From positions 62,001 to 126,000 of the forward strand of contig NZ_JNZY01000011.1 of NCBI RefSeq assembly GCF_000717655.1: 64,000 nucleotides of DNA, given 5' to 3'. The notes below the pieces were generated by a model. The model was not told where the DNA came from. It saw only the letters and a list, made by a program, of their open reading frames with translations, and ran no database searches. The stretch is from Streptomyces katrae. GTDB lineage: Bacteria > Actinomycetota > Actinomycetes > Streptomycetales > Streptomycetaceae. The position numbers and the translations under genes were made by a program. Below are positions 8,919 to 17,485 of this stretch, in pieces. Each line of letters opens with the position of its first letter. The stretch's first letter is position 1.

Positions 8919-8935
8919 TGATGAAGTGATCATCA
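8919..8935. promoter_or_regulatory. Palindrome in the divergent promoter of the siderophore synthetases
   Basis: TGATGA-AGTGA-TCATCA is a perfect inverted repeat with 6-bp arms. It sits between the two divergent synthetase genes and could be an operator controlling both. It does not match the DmdR/IdeR iron box, and no iron box was seen in the 129-bp gap. Confidence 0.4.
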
Positions 8936-8972
8936 CGTCAACCGTGAGAGGAGCAGGGCCCTGGACTCCAGC

Positions 8973-10526
8973 ATGAACCTTCCCGCCTCCCCGGCCGAAG
9001 AGGCCGTCTACGCCGAACTGGCCGAGGTGCGCCCCGCGCTCGGTTCCGCGTACGGGGCCGCGCTCCCCGGCGCCCGGGCCGCCGTGCTGACCCGGCTGTG
9101 GCGGGCGCTGGCCTTCGAACCGCTGCCCTGGGTGGAGCGCCGGGAGCGCGGGCCCGGCGGGCTGACGCTCCTGCTGTCCGGGGGCGGACGGCTGGAGGGT
9201 CCGCTGCCGGACCCGTACGCGACCGACCCGTACGGGTCCGAGGTGCTGCTCGACGGAGCCCCGTACCGGCAGGCCGGGCGGCTGGTGGCGGCGCTGCGGG
9301 TGCCGCACGGGGACGCGTTCGCCGCCGAGCTGGACGACAGCACGGCCTCGCTCGCGCTGTCCAGGGCCGGGCAGCCGGCCGCGGAGGACGAGGCCCCGCA
9401 GGCCGGCTGGGCGTGGGAGCAGCGGGTGGTCGACGGGCATCCGTACCACCCCAACTGCCGCTCCCGGCCCGGATTCTCGGTGGCCGAGCAGCTGGCGTAC
9501 GCGCCGGAGCACCGGCCGGTGGTCGAGCTCGGGCTGGCCGCCGTACGGGCCGAGGAATGCCTGGTCACGGGGGCCTGGCCGGCCGAGCTGCGGGAGGGCG
9601 GCCGGCTCCTGCTGCCGGTGCACCCGTGGCAGGCGGAACACGTCCTGAAACAGACGGGCCGGGAACCGGGGGCGCTGCTCCCCGGCTTCGCGGCGCATCC
9701 CCTGATGGCCCTGCGCACCCTCGCCCCCGTGGCGGGCGGTGCACACGTCAAGACGGCGCTGAGCACGCGGCTGACGTCCTCCGTACGGGACATCTCGGAG
9801 TACTCCATCGAGACGGCGGCCGCGGTGTCCGCGTTCGCGCAAGCCCTTTCCGAGCGGCTCGACGGTCGGCTGCACATCACCCGGACCCTGGGCGCGGCGA
9901 CCGCGCACGGCCCTGACCTGGCCGCGGTGCTGCGCGAGCCGCCCGAGGTGTATGCGGACGCCGCGGCGGGCGAGTGGGTCGCACCGGTGGCGGCCCTGGC
10001 CCTGTCGCCGCTCGCGCGCTCGGCGTCGTGGCGGGCCGAGTTCGCCCGGCTCGCGCTCTCGGTGTGCCTGCGGGTGCTGGACCTCGGGGTGGCGCTGGAG
10101 GCCCACGGCCAGAACCTCCTCGTCGTCCTGTCCCCGGCCGGGGCTCCGCTGCGGCTGGTCTACCGCGACCTCGCCGACATCCGGATCAGCCCGGACCGGC
10201 TCGTCCGGCACGGTCTGCCGGTGCCGCCGCTGTCGGGCCGGCTGATCACCGACGACGTGATCCTGCTGCGGCGCAAACTGTTCGGCTCCCTGCTGACCGG
10301 GACTCTGGGGGCCGTGACGGGCTCGGCGACGGCCTTCGGCGAGGCGCTGGCCGAAGCCGCGGGCCTCCCGGCCACCGCCGATACGGAGGCCCTGCTGACC
10401 GCGCCCCTGCCGACCAAGGCCCTGACGCTGATGCGGCTGAGCCCCGGAATCCCGGGCGACCAGTGGGCGCAGCTGGACAATCCCCTGGCCGGGTCCGTCG
10501 GGCGGGGACGGCGTCAGGGCTGGTGA
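8973..10526 (+). CDS. IucA/IucC-family NRPS-independent siderophore synthetase (second of a divergent pair)
   Basis: 517 residues with the same fold as its divergent neighbour but only distantly similar to it. Motifs are DGHPYHPNCRSRPGFS, LLPVHPWQAEHVL, VKTALSTRLTSSVRDIS, ALEAHGQNLLVVL and the C-terminal ALPTKALTLMRL-like end (PLPTKALTLMRLS). Two synthetases of different subclass normally act in turn on the two ends of citrate, as in aerobactin- or achromobactin-type pathways; that role is inferred here. ATG at 8973 lies after a GAGGAG (8950-8955) that is rather far away, so the exact start is slightly uncertain. The gene ends 13 bases before the convergent neighbour. Confidence 0.9.
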   Translation: MNLPASPAEEAVYAELAEVRPALGSAYGAALPGARAAVLTRLWRALAFEPLPWVERRERGPGGLTLLLSGGGRLEGPLPDPYATDPYGSEVLLDGAPYRQAGRLVAALRVPHGDAFAAELDDSTASLALSRAGQPAAEDEAPQAGWAWEQRVVDGHPYHPNCRSRPGFSVAEQLAYAPEHRPVVELGLAAVRAEECLVTGAWPAELREGGRLLLPVHPWQAEHVLKQTGREPGALLPGFAAHPLMALRTLAPVAGGAHVKTALSTRLTSSVRDISEYSIETAAAVSAFAQALSERLDGRLHITRTLGAATAHGPDLAAVLREPPEVYADAAAGEWVAPVAALALSPLARSASWRAEFARLALSVCLRVLDLGVALEAHGQNLLVVLSPAGAPLRLVYRDLADIRISPDRLVRHGLPVPPLSGRLITDDVILLRRKLFGSLLTGTLGAVTGSATAFGEALAEAAGLPATADTEALLTAPLPTKALTLMRLSPGIPGDQWAQLDNPLAGSVGRGRRQGW

Positions 10527-10539
10527 CCCGCGAACACCC

Positions 10540-11691
10540 TTAGGCCCTGCTGCCCTCCAGCACCTCCAGCCGCTGCCGGGTCAGTCGCAGGAGTCGCGGT
10601 TCGAGGCTCGGCAGGGCGCTCAGCAGGCGGACGAGTTCGGGGCCGGCGTCGCGGGCCTCCGCCTGGTCCTTGAGCTGGGTCCAGCAGTAGAGGGCGCCCG
10701 CCGCGGCCGCGAGGACCTCGGGGGCGTCCGGCGGCTGGTGCTCCAGGCGGGTGCGCCCGGCGTTGATCCACAGCTGGGTCGCCGACCGGTAGTTTCCGGC
10801 CATGCGGGCGAGGTCGGCGCGGATCTCCGCCCAGTGGGTGGCCTCGGGCGAGGTGTACCCGTGGGTCTGCAGCACGTGTTGCTCCCAGGCCTGGGCGAGC
10901 GTGGCCGCCTCCTGGTGACGGCCGCCGGCGGCGAGGGCGTGGATGTGCGGCCGGGGGTCCGGAACCTGCACCGGCGGCGCCTGCTGCACCTGCTGCTCCT
11001 GGGCGGCGGGCGCGCTCAGTTCGCGCGTCGCCGGGAGGACGAGGGTGCCCGGCGGCAGGGCGGCGGCTCCGACGGCGAAAGCGTGCAGCTGGAGGTTGGC
11101 GGGGCGGGTGGGGCTGCGGCGCAGCTGATCGATCCAGTGGCGGGTGTACGAGCTCACCCGGTCCACTCCGCCGGCGAAGGCGGGCGGGACGACGACCCCG
11201 TACACCTCGGCGGTGGGCGGGGCGGGCAGGCACCCGTATTCCTGGAGCACCGGCCAGGCGGACTTGTCGGCGACGAGGTCGAGCACCACGGTGGTCGGCC
11301 CGGCGGACCTGGCCCCGAGCTCGGTGCCCAGCCAGTCCCAAGGCAGGGCCGTGTAGCGGACGGTGGAGGCCGTGGTCCCGGCCAGCGCGAGGTGGAGTCG
11401 GTGCCCGCGGCGGTCGAGGGTGAGCCGCCCCGACAGGTAGACGAGCAGCGGCCCCGGCGTGGCGGCGGCGGTGCGCAGCCGCATGAGCACGGTGTTCGGG
11501 TCCCGGGCCCCGTCGAGGTACGTGGTGTCGGTCGGGATCTGGCTGTTCAACAGCGCCGACGCGGGCAGCACCCCGAGCGCGGCCAGATTCGCACTGGGCG
11601 CGACCTGGACGGCCCGCCGCCGTACGGCGGCGTCGCCCGCTATGAGAAGAACATGCCCCCGCTGCTGCCTGCCGGCTCCGTCGATCTGCAT
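10540..11691 (-). CDS. Caspase-like domain protein with helical (TPR-like) C-terminus, catalytic His apparently lost
   Basis: 383 residues. The N-terminal 230 show the alternating strand/helix pattern of a caspase/metacaspase (C14) fold: HVLLIAGD at 13-20, an LMRLRTAAATPGPLLVYLSG segment at about 69-88, then a GHRLHLAL strand. In active members the strand ends in SGHG; here it reads SGRLTLD, so the catalytic His seems replaced. The second half (about 245-383) is helical with repeated A-x-x-L-A-x-A patterns, compatible with TPR-like repeats. In Streptomyces such proteins often belong to signalling or conflict modules, but no partner is adjacent here. Start is the ATG at 11691, with GAGGTGAG some 13 bases upstream. 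The function is not known. Confidence 0.6.
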   Translation of the reverse strand: MQIDGAGRQQRGHVLLIAGDAAVRRRAVQVAPSANLAALGVLPASALLNSQIPTDTTYLDGARDPNTVLMRLRTAAATPGPLLVYLSGRLTLDRRGHRLHLALAGTTASTVRYTALPWDWLGTELGARSAGPTTVVLDLVADKSAWPVLQEYGCLPAPPTAEVYGVVVPPAFAGGVDRVSSYTRHWIDQLRRSPTRPANLQLHAFAVGAAALPPGTLVLPATRELSAPAAQEQQVQQAPPVQVPDPRPHIHALAAGGRHQEAATLAQAWEQHVLQTHGYTSPEATHWAEIRADLARMAGNYRSATQLWINAGRTRLEHQPPDAPEVLAAAAGALYCWTQLKDQAEARDAGPELVRLLSALPSLEPRLLRLTRQRLEVLEGSRA

Positions 11692-11785
11692 GGGCAGACC
11701 GTACTCACCTCACGAGCCCCTCGCAGCCCGGGGTGTCGAACCATCCCCTGGGGCCCCCGTCGGGCCCGCCCGTACACGGGAGGCT

Positions 11786-12044
11786 TCAGCAGTCGAACCA
11801 GACGACGAGACGAACGCCCTCGTCACCATGGAGCCCCGCAAGGGTACGCATGACGGCCCGGGCCGCTCCCCAGTCGGAGTCCTCCACGGCCTGCTTGCGC
11901 GTGAGCCCGCCGAGGCGGGAAGAGTCGGCCGCCGTCGTGCCGTTCGGTCCCCTCGGGGTGTGTACGCCCCGCCCGGTACGGATCGTGGGGGCCGCTCAGG
12001 CCGGACGCCTCGGCGAAGCGGGTGAGGCTGGTGTTCTCGATCAA
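11786..12044 (-). pseudogene. Small hypothetical gene, probably frameshifted
   Basis: Two frames on the minus strand join into one sensible sequence if one G is removed from the run of four near 11970. The upstream part reads IENTSLTRFAEASGLSGPHDPYRAG. The downstream part reads HTPRGPNGTTAADSSRLGG, then LTRKQAVEDSDWGAARAVM and a terminus ending VRLVVWFDC before TGA at 11786-11788. Codon use is Streptomyces-like across the join. The only start candidate seen is TTG at 12044, without a clear ribosome site. I do not recognise the family. It fills most of the 467-bp gap between the caspase-like gene and the flavoprotein; otherwise I see only an uncharacterised promoter region there. Confidence 0.4.
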
Positions 12045-12158
12045 CGCCGCCGGAAGCGTGCTGATTTCGCCCCGCTCCCCTGGGCCGTTCGGGGGGCAGC
12101 GTTGTCTGCCTGGGCCCGCCTTCGCTCCGATCGGCCCGGGCGATGGCAGGAAGGAGGG

Positions 12159-13679
12159 ATGAGCCTCCATCGCCGCCAGTTGCTGGGCAGCGCACCCGCA
12201 GCCGTGCTGGGCGCCTTCGGTGTCGCGGCGGCACCGGCCCGCGGCCCCGACTGGGCGGCGCTCGCCCGCGGGATCGACGGGCGGGTGGTGCTGCGGGGCG
12301 ACCGCGACTACCCCGAGGCCCGGCAGTTGTTCCAGCCCCGGTACGACACGGTCGCGCCGGGCGCGGTGGCCTATCCCGCGCACGCCGCCGACGTGGCCGT
12401 CTGCCTGGACTTCGCCCGCCGCTCCGCCGTCCCCGTCGTACCGCGCGGTGGCGGCCACAGCTACGCCGGCTGGTCCACCTGCGCAGGCGGGCTCGTCGTC
12501 GACGTCGGAGCCATGGCCGGACTCACCGTCGAGGGGGCGGAGGGCGTGCGGATCGGCGCCGGAGCCCGGCTCGGCGACGTCAACCGAACCCTCGCCGCGC
12601 AGCGCCTCGGCATCCCGACCGGGCTGTGCCCCACCGTCGGGATCGCGGGGCTCACCCTGGGCGGGGGCCTGGGCCTGGCCTCCCGGGCCTACGGGACGAC
12701 CTCCGACGCCCTCACCGGTGCCACCGTGGTCACCCCCGACGGGGTCGTGCGCGAGGTCGACGCCACCCACGACCCGGGGCTGTTCTGGGCCTTGCGCGGC
12801 GGCGGGGGCGGCAACTTCGGCGTGGTCACGGAGTTCCGATTCCGTACCCACCCGGCCACCGACTGCGCCTACGCCGAACTCCACTGGGCCGAAGCCGACT
12901 CCGCTGCCGTGCTGTCCGCCTGGCAGCGCTGGCTGGCCGCCCTCCCCGACCCCTTCTGGAGCCAGGTCGAGTTCCTCGTCGATGGGACTGCGGCCCAGGC
13001 CCCCGCCGTACGCGTCCTGTGCCTCGACGGACGCGTCGAGCTCGACCGGCAGCTGACCCGGCTGTCCGACCTGGTCGGCAAGCCGCTCCGGGACAGCTGG
13101 ACCGTCGTGCGCACGTACGAGGAGACGCTGCGGGCCATGTCGGGCTGCGAGGAACGGGATGCCGCCCAGTGCCATCTGACCGGTACCCTGCCCGGCCGCA
13201 CCGCCGAGGGCCGGATCGGCCGGGACTCGTACGACGGGCGCTCCGACTTCTGGGACGCCGCCGGGCTGCCGGGCGCGGGGGTCGCCGCGGTGCTGGCCGC
13301 CGTCCGGAGGTACGGGCAGAGCGTGCCGGCCGGCGGGCTCGGGGTCGTGCAGTTCAGCGGCGAATGCGGCGGTGCGGTGAACCGCCCGGCGTCGGCCGAC
13401 ACCGCGTTCGTGCACCGCGACAGCGCCTTCCTCACCCAGTACCTCGCCTACTGGCCCGCGTCCGCGACGCCCGCTCAGGTGGCCGGGCACCAGCGCTGGC
13501 TCGACGGACTGTGGCAGGACCTGCGCCCGTGGGCGAGCGGCCGCGCGTACCAGAACTACGTCGACCCGAAACTGCCCTCCTGGCGCGAGGCCTACTACGG
13601 GCCGAACCTCACCCGCCTCGTAGAGGTCCGGCGCACCTACGACCCGGACCGGCTGTTCCGCTTCCCGCAGGCCATCTAG
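12159..13679 (+). CDS. Tat-exported berberine-bridge-enzyme-type FAD-linked oxidase
   Basis: 506 residues. A twin-arginine motif HRRQLLG (4-10) and a hydrophobic stretch predict Tat export of the folded flavoprotein. The FAD-binding type 4 domain (about 60-230) carries RGGGHSYAG, with His100 placed like the covalent 8-alpha-histidyl residue of BBE. It also carries GLCPTVGIAG, with Cys157 placed like the 6-S-cysteinyl residue. A bicovalent flavin is therefore likely. The C-terminal BBE segment (YQNYVDP, YYGPNLTRLVEVRRTYDPDRLFRFPQ region) is intact. The substrate, probably a sugar, lignan or secondary metabolite alcohol, cannot be told. ATG at 12159 follows AGGAAGGAGGG. Confidence 0.88.
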   Translation: MSLHRRQLLGSAPAAVLGAFGVAAAPARGPDWAALARGIDGRVVLRGDRDYPEARQLFQPRYDTVAPGAVAYPAHAADVAVCLDFARRSAVPVVPRGGGHSYAGWSTCAGGLVVDVGAMAGLTVEGAEGVRIGAGARLGDVNRTLAAQRLGIPTGLCPTVGIAGLTLGGGLGLASRAYGTTSDALTGATVVTPDGVVREVDATHDPGLFWALRGGGGGNFGVVTEFRFRTHPATDCAYAELHWAEADSAAVLSAWQRWLAALPDPFWSQVEFLVDGTAAQAPAVRVLCLDGRVELDRQLTRLSDLVGKPLRDSWTVVRTYEETLRAMSGCEERDAAQCHLTGTLPGRTAEGRIGRDSYDGRSDFWDAAGLPGAGVAAVLAAVRRYGQSVPAGGLGVVQFSGECGGAVNRPASADTAFVHRDSAFLTQYLAYWPASATPAQVAGHQRWLDGLWQDLRPWASGRAYQNYVDPKLPSWREAYYGPNLTRLVEVRRTYDPDRLFRFPQAI

Positions 13680-13745
13680 GGGCGTCGTGCGGATCGGGCC
13701 GGGCTCGCGGCGTGATCCGCACGACACCCCCCAAAGGAGCTCGAC

Positions 13746-14666
13746 ATGCGACGTACGTTGACCGTGGCGGCGGCGACGGCCGCCCTGCTGCTGCCCGCCG
13801 GGCCGTTGCCGGTGGCCGAGGCCGGGAGCGCCCTGCCGCCGCCCGGCAGGTGGTCCGCCCGCGAGGCGGAGAACTTCTGGACGGCCGACCGGATGGCGGC
13901 CGCGGCCCCCATGACCTTCGCATCGGCCGCTCCGGCCACCGACCCCGGCACCGGGCAGGACTTCGACGGGATCCCGGTCGTCGGCCGGATGTTCGTGATG
14001 AAGGGCGGCGGCGCGTACTTCTGCACGGCGAGCGTGGTCGCCTCCCCCGGCCGCAACCTGGTGCTGAGCGCGGCCCACTGCCTGCTCGGCACCGACGCCC
14101 GCCAGGTGGCCTTCGTACCGCTGTACACGGCGGACAACCCGCAGCCGTACGGGATGTTCCCGGTGCAGCGGGCCGCCGACGGAAAGTCCAAGGTGTGGAT
14201 CGACCCGCGCTACAAGAGCCTGGGCGCCGACAAGGGGGCCACCCTCGACGTCGCCTTCGCACAGGTCGGGCCGGATGCCGACGGGTTCCCCGTCGAGGAC
14301 GTGGTCGGCGGGAACCGCCTGGTCACCGGCGCCGGTTACGAGCACGCGAACGTGTCGCTGATCGGCTATCCGGCGTCGGCTGCGCGCCCGCGGCTGTGCG
14401 TGAACCGTACGACCAAGTTCACGAGCAAGGACGCGGGCATCCCCGGATCGTTCCTGCGCATCGACTGCACCGGATACCCCGGCGGGACCAGCGGCGGCCC
14501 CTTCCTCAAGAACTACGACAAGGTGACCGAGACCGGGGACGTCGTCGGGGCCATCGGCGGCTGGAAGACGGGCGGGGACACCGCCGACACCTCGTACAGC
14601 TCGTACTTCGGCCCGGACGTCAGGAAGTTGTACGAACAGGCGGTTGCCGGGGCGAAGGCGCCGTGA
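13746..14666 (+). CDS. Secreted trypsin-like serine protease (S1 family)
   Basis: 306 residues with a Sec-type signal peptide (about 1-26, ending AEA). The catalytic triad is readable: His111 in LSAAHC, Asp168 in ATLDVAF and Ser249 in GGTSGGPF. Cys93 and Cys112 could make the usual disulfide around the active His. The length and the V8/glutamyl-endopeptidase-like spacing suggest a secreted protease of the kind common in Streptomyces. ATG at 13746 follows AGGAGCTCGAC. Specificity cannot be predicted with confidence. Confidence 0.88.
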   Translation: MRRTLTVAAATAALLLPAGPLPVAEAGSALPPPGRWSAREAENFWTADRMAAAAPMTFASAAPATDPGTGQDFDGIPVVGRMFVMKGGGAYFCTASVVASPGRNLVLSAAHCLLGTDARQVAFVPLYTADNPQPYGMFPVQRAADGKSKVWIDPRYKSLGADKGATLDVAFAQVGPDADGFPVEDVVGGNRLVTGAGYEHANVSLIGYPASAARPRLCVNRTTKFTSKDAGIPGSFLRIDCTGYPGGTSGGPFLKNYDKVTETGDVVGAIGGWKTGGDTADTSYSSYFGPDVRKLYEQAVAGAKAP

Positions 14667-15015
14667 GCACCTGCACCCGGCGGGTGCGCCGCGGGTTCCC
14701 CACCGTGCGCGGGGCCGCCGGGAGACCGTCGGCGGTCAGCCGGTCGGCGGGCGGGAGCCCGAGCCGGCGCCGCAGGTCGGCGAGGGCGGCGTGCACCGGC
14801 GCCAGGATCACCTCGGCGCGCGGATGTGCGTGCGCGAGTGCGTGCGCGGTGGTCTCGATGGTCTCGGCGGCGTCCTCCGCGGCCGTACGGCTCCACCCGC
14901 CGGGCTCGGCGCAGCTCCAGGGGGCGACGGCGTCGTAGAGGTGACAGGCGGCATCGGCCGCGGCATCGGCCCGTTCACCGACGCCCGGCGCCGCAATGGT
15001 CGGCAGCAGCTCCAT
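14620..15015 (-). CDS. Hypothetical protein (131 aa), Ala-rich helical
   Basis: 131 residues with Streptomyces-like codon use over the first 110 codons. The sequence is mainly helical (ADAAADAACHLYDAV, AEDAAETIETTAHALAHAH, ILAPVHAALADLRRRLGL) and has two Cys. It could be a small regulatory or four-helix-like protein; no family is recognised. Its last 16 codons overlap the end of the protease gene on the opposite strand, and this low-complexity tail may be spurious. No good ribosome site precedes the ATG at 15015, so the start is uncertain. Confidence 0.5.
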   Translation of the reverse strand: MELLPTIAAPGVGERADAAADAACHLYDAVAPWSCAEPGGWSRTAAEDAAETIETTAHALAHAHPRAEVILAPVHAALADLRRRLGLPPADRLTADGLPAAPRTVGNPRRTRRVQVLTAPSPRQPPVRTTS

Positions 15016-15079
15016 GCCGGGTCAACGACAGAAGCCCCCGCGGGGAACGACCGGCCGGCCGCCGGATCCGTCCGCCTCC

Positions 15080-16027
15080 TCAGGCGGCCACGGTCTGCAG
15101 CCAGACAGGGAGCAGCAGCAGGGAGACCACCGAGCTCTTGATCACCAGCGAGGCGGAGAGGTCCACACCGACGTCGTAGCGCTGGGCGAAGACGAAGAGG
15201 TTCTGCGGGGTGGGCATCGCGGCGATCAGGACGAGGTACGTCAGCCACTCCCCCCGTACGCCGAACAGCGGCCCGCACACCGCCCAGGCCAGCAGCGGGA
15301 AGCCGAGGCACTTGAAGGCGATGAGGGCCAGCTCCTCGCGGCCGGTGCCCCGGATGTCCAGTCCCAGGCCGCCGAGGTGGAGGCCGAGGGCGAACAGGGC
15401 GATCGGCGAGGCGCTGTCGCCGACGAAGGCGGCCCCGTCCAGGACCACCTCCGGGACGTGCACCGAGAGCAGGTTGAGCAGGATCCCTGCATTGCAGGCC
15501 AGCACCAGCGGCGTCGAGAGCGAGGCGCCGACGGCCCGGAGGAGCCGCTGCCCGGGCCCGGCCGCGGCCGGGCCGGCGCGGCCGAGCTCCATGATGGAGA
15601 TGACGACGAGGGACAGCACGCAGACCTGGAACAGCAGGACGGGGAAGATCGGCGCGGCCGTCCCGAAGAGGGTGATGAACACCGGGACGGCGAAGTAGGC
15701 CGTGTTCACCTGGACTCCGGCCATCACGCGCAGCGCCACGTCGCGGGGCTCGCGCACGCCGTGGGCGCCCGAGGCGAAGGCTATGGCGAGCACGGCGACG
15801 GCGGCGGCCGCGGCGTAGGCGCCGATGGCCCGCCAGTTGAACAGGGCGCCGAGGTCGCTCGCGTAGATGTTGCCGAAGAGGTAGCAGGGGACCGCGAAGA
15901 GGAACGCGTAGTCGGCGAAGGCCTTGGACGCCTCGGCGGGGACGATCTTGCGGCGGGCGAGGACGACACCGCCGCCGAAGGCCAGCAGGACCGGCACGAG
16001 CTTCTCGAGTGCGGCTGCCGTGCCCAT
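15080..16027 (-). CDS. AEC-family (auxin efflux carrier-like) transporter
   Basis: 315 residues, with about ten membrane helices arranged as two five-helix halves. Typical family stretches are the N-terminal LARRKIVPAEASKAFADYAF (polar segment after helix 1), NTAYFAVPVFITLFG in the middle and FPLLAW plus AAMPTPQNLFVFAQRYD near the end; PTPQN corresponds to the conserved crossover region. AEC proteins export organic anions or related small molecules. ATG at 16027 has GGGGGAG nine bases upstream. It is divergent from the two-component system with an 84-bp gap, so shared regulation is possible. Confidence 0.88.
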   Translation of the reverse strand: MGTAAALEKLVPVLLAFGGGVVLARRKIVPAEASKAFADYAFLFAVPCYLFGNIYASDLGALFNWRAIGAYAAAAAVAVLAIAFASGAHGVREPRDVALRVMAGVQVNTAYFAVPVFITLFGTAAPIFPVLLFQVCVLSLVVISIMELGRAGPAAAGPGQRLLRAVGASLSTPLVLACNAGILLNLLSVHVPEVVLDGAAFVGDSASPIALFALGLHLGGLGLDIRGTGREELALIAFKCLGFPLLAWAVCGPLFGVRGEWLTYLVLIAAMPTPQNLFVFAQRYDVGVDLSASLVIKSSVVSLLLLPVWLQTVAA

Positions 16028-16111
16028 GCGTACCGGCTCCCCCTGTGATCGACCGCGAGCAGCCTACTCGGGCCCGCCCGGAGGGCTTCGGCCGCATAGG
16101 CTGGTCCGATC

Positions 16112-17485
16112 ATGAGCGATCGCGACGAAGCCCGGCCCCGTACACCGGCGCCCGCGAAGGCGGCCCGGGCGCCGATGCGGTTCACGGTGGTGCTGCGCAC
16201 GCCGGCCCGGGCGGCGGAACCCCTTTTCGCGCAGGCGCCCAAAGCCTGGCAGCGGATGCTGCCGTACATCGTCGTCGGCGTCTTCGTGGTGTCGCTGCTG
16301 CCGACGACCATCGCCGTGCTGACCAGCGACTACGAGGCCGGCGGCGGCTGGGCCGGGGCGCTCGGCGTGGCCCAGACCGTGCCGCTGCTGCTGGCGGTGA
16401 CGCGGCCGCTGCCCGCCTGGGCCCTGGTCCTGGCCGCGGACACGGTCGGGGCGGTGGTGCTGAAGCACGCCCACGAGGTGGCCGGGCACCCCTGGCCGTG
16501 GACCCCGATGGCCATCGTCGGCTACCTGCTGCTGATGGTCTGCCTGGGGCTGCGCGAGTCGATCCGGACGCTGATCGGGGTGTGGCTGGTCACGGGCGCC
16601 GTCGGGGTGGTGCTCGGCTTCGTCCAGCCCGAGGGGGTGACCACCACGGTCGCGCTGCTGTTCGTACTGAGCGGCAGCCTGCTCGCCGTGACGGGGGCGC
16701 TGCGCGGGGTCGGCGACGCGCAGCAGCGGATCGCCGAGCAGGAGAGCATCAGCGAGGCCGAGCGGGCCCGGCGGACCCTGCTCGAGGAGCGGGCGCGCAT
16801 CGCCCGGGAGCTGCACGACGTGGTGGCCCACCACATGTCGGTGATCACCGTGCAGGCGGATTCCGCGCCGTACCGGCTGCCCGGCATGCCGGAGCCGGTG
16901 AAGGAGGAGTTCGCGGCGATCGCGGCCGGTGCGCGCGAGTCGCTGGGCGAGATGCGGCGGCTGCTGACGGTGCTGCGCAGCGACCGGGCGAACGGCGGCA
17001 ACGGCCGGAGCGGGACGCCCGGCAGCGCGGGCGTACTGGCCCCGCAGCCCGGCATCGGCCGGATCCAGCAGCTGGTGGAGGCGACCGTACGGGCCGGGCA
17101 GCCGGTGGATTTGTCGCTCGCCGCCGGAGCGGCGCAGGCGGCGCCGCCGGCCGTGGACCTGTCGGCGTACCGGATCGTGCAGGAGGCCCTGGCGAACGTG
17201 GTGCGGCACGCGCCGGGGGCCGAGACCCGGGTGTCGGTGAGGCACGACGCCGAGGAGGTCCTCGTGCTCGTGGTGAACGGCCTGGCCGCCCGGGATGCCG
17301 TGGCGGCGCTGGAGAGTTCGGGCACCGGGCACGGTCTGGTGGGCATGCAGGAACGCGTACGGTTGACGGGCGGGACGCTGGACACCGGCCCGCTGCCCGA
17401 CGGCGGCTTCCGGGTCGCGGCCCGCCTGCCCCTGCACGAACCGACGGACGAAGCGCCGAACGACCCGACCGAGGAGGCCAGTTGA
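16112..17485 (+). CDS. Two-component sensor histidine kinase (NarL-partner type)
   Basis: 457 residues. Four or five membrane helices lie at about 48-195. A HisKA_3-type dimerisation helix follows, with the phospho-acceptor His in RIARELHDVVAHHMSVI. The HATPase_c domain has an N-box (EALANVVRHAPG) and a G-box (GTGHGLVGMQERV). The sensor part has almost no extracellular loop, so it may sense membrane or envelope state. The stop TGA overlaps the TTG start of the response-regulator gene, giving a tightly coupled pair. Confidence 0.92.
   Translation: MSDRDEARPRTPAPAKAARAPMRFTVVLRTPARAAEPLFAQAPKAWQRMLPYIVVGVFVVSLLPTTIAVLTSDYEAGGGWAGALGVAQTVPLLLAVTRPLPAWALVLAADTVGAVVLKHAHEVAGHPWPWTPMAIVGYLLLMVCLGLRESIRTLIGVWLVTGAVGVVLGFVQPEGVTTTVALLFVLSGSLLAVTGALRGVGDAQQRIAEQESISEAERARRTLLEERARIARELHDVVAHHMSVITVQADSAPYRLPGMPEPVKEEFAAIAAGARESLGEMRRLLTVLRSDRANGGNGRSGTPGSAGVLAPQPGIGRIQQLVEATVRAGQPVDLSLAAGAAQAAPPAVDLSAYRIVQEALANVVRHAPGAETRVSVRHDAEEVLVLVVNGLAARDAVAALESSGTGHGLVGMQERVRLTGGTLDTGPLPDGGFRVAARLPLHEPTDEAPNDPTEEAS

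Noticed and set aside
11823..14345. An 840-codon minus-strand frame opposite the flavoprotein and protease
   Set aside because: Antisense shadow of two convincing genes; only its last part overlaps the frameshifted small gene, recorded separately.
12143..14938. A 931-codon plus-strand frame across the flavoprotein and protease
   Set aside because: Arg/Pro-rich out-of-frame reading of the same two genes; the correct frames hold Tat, FAD and protease motifs.
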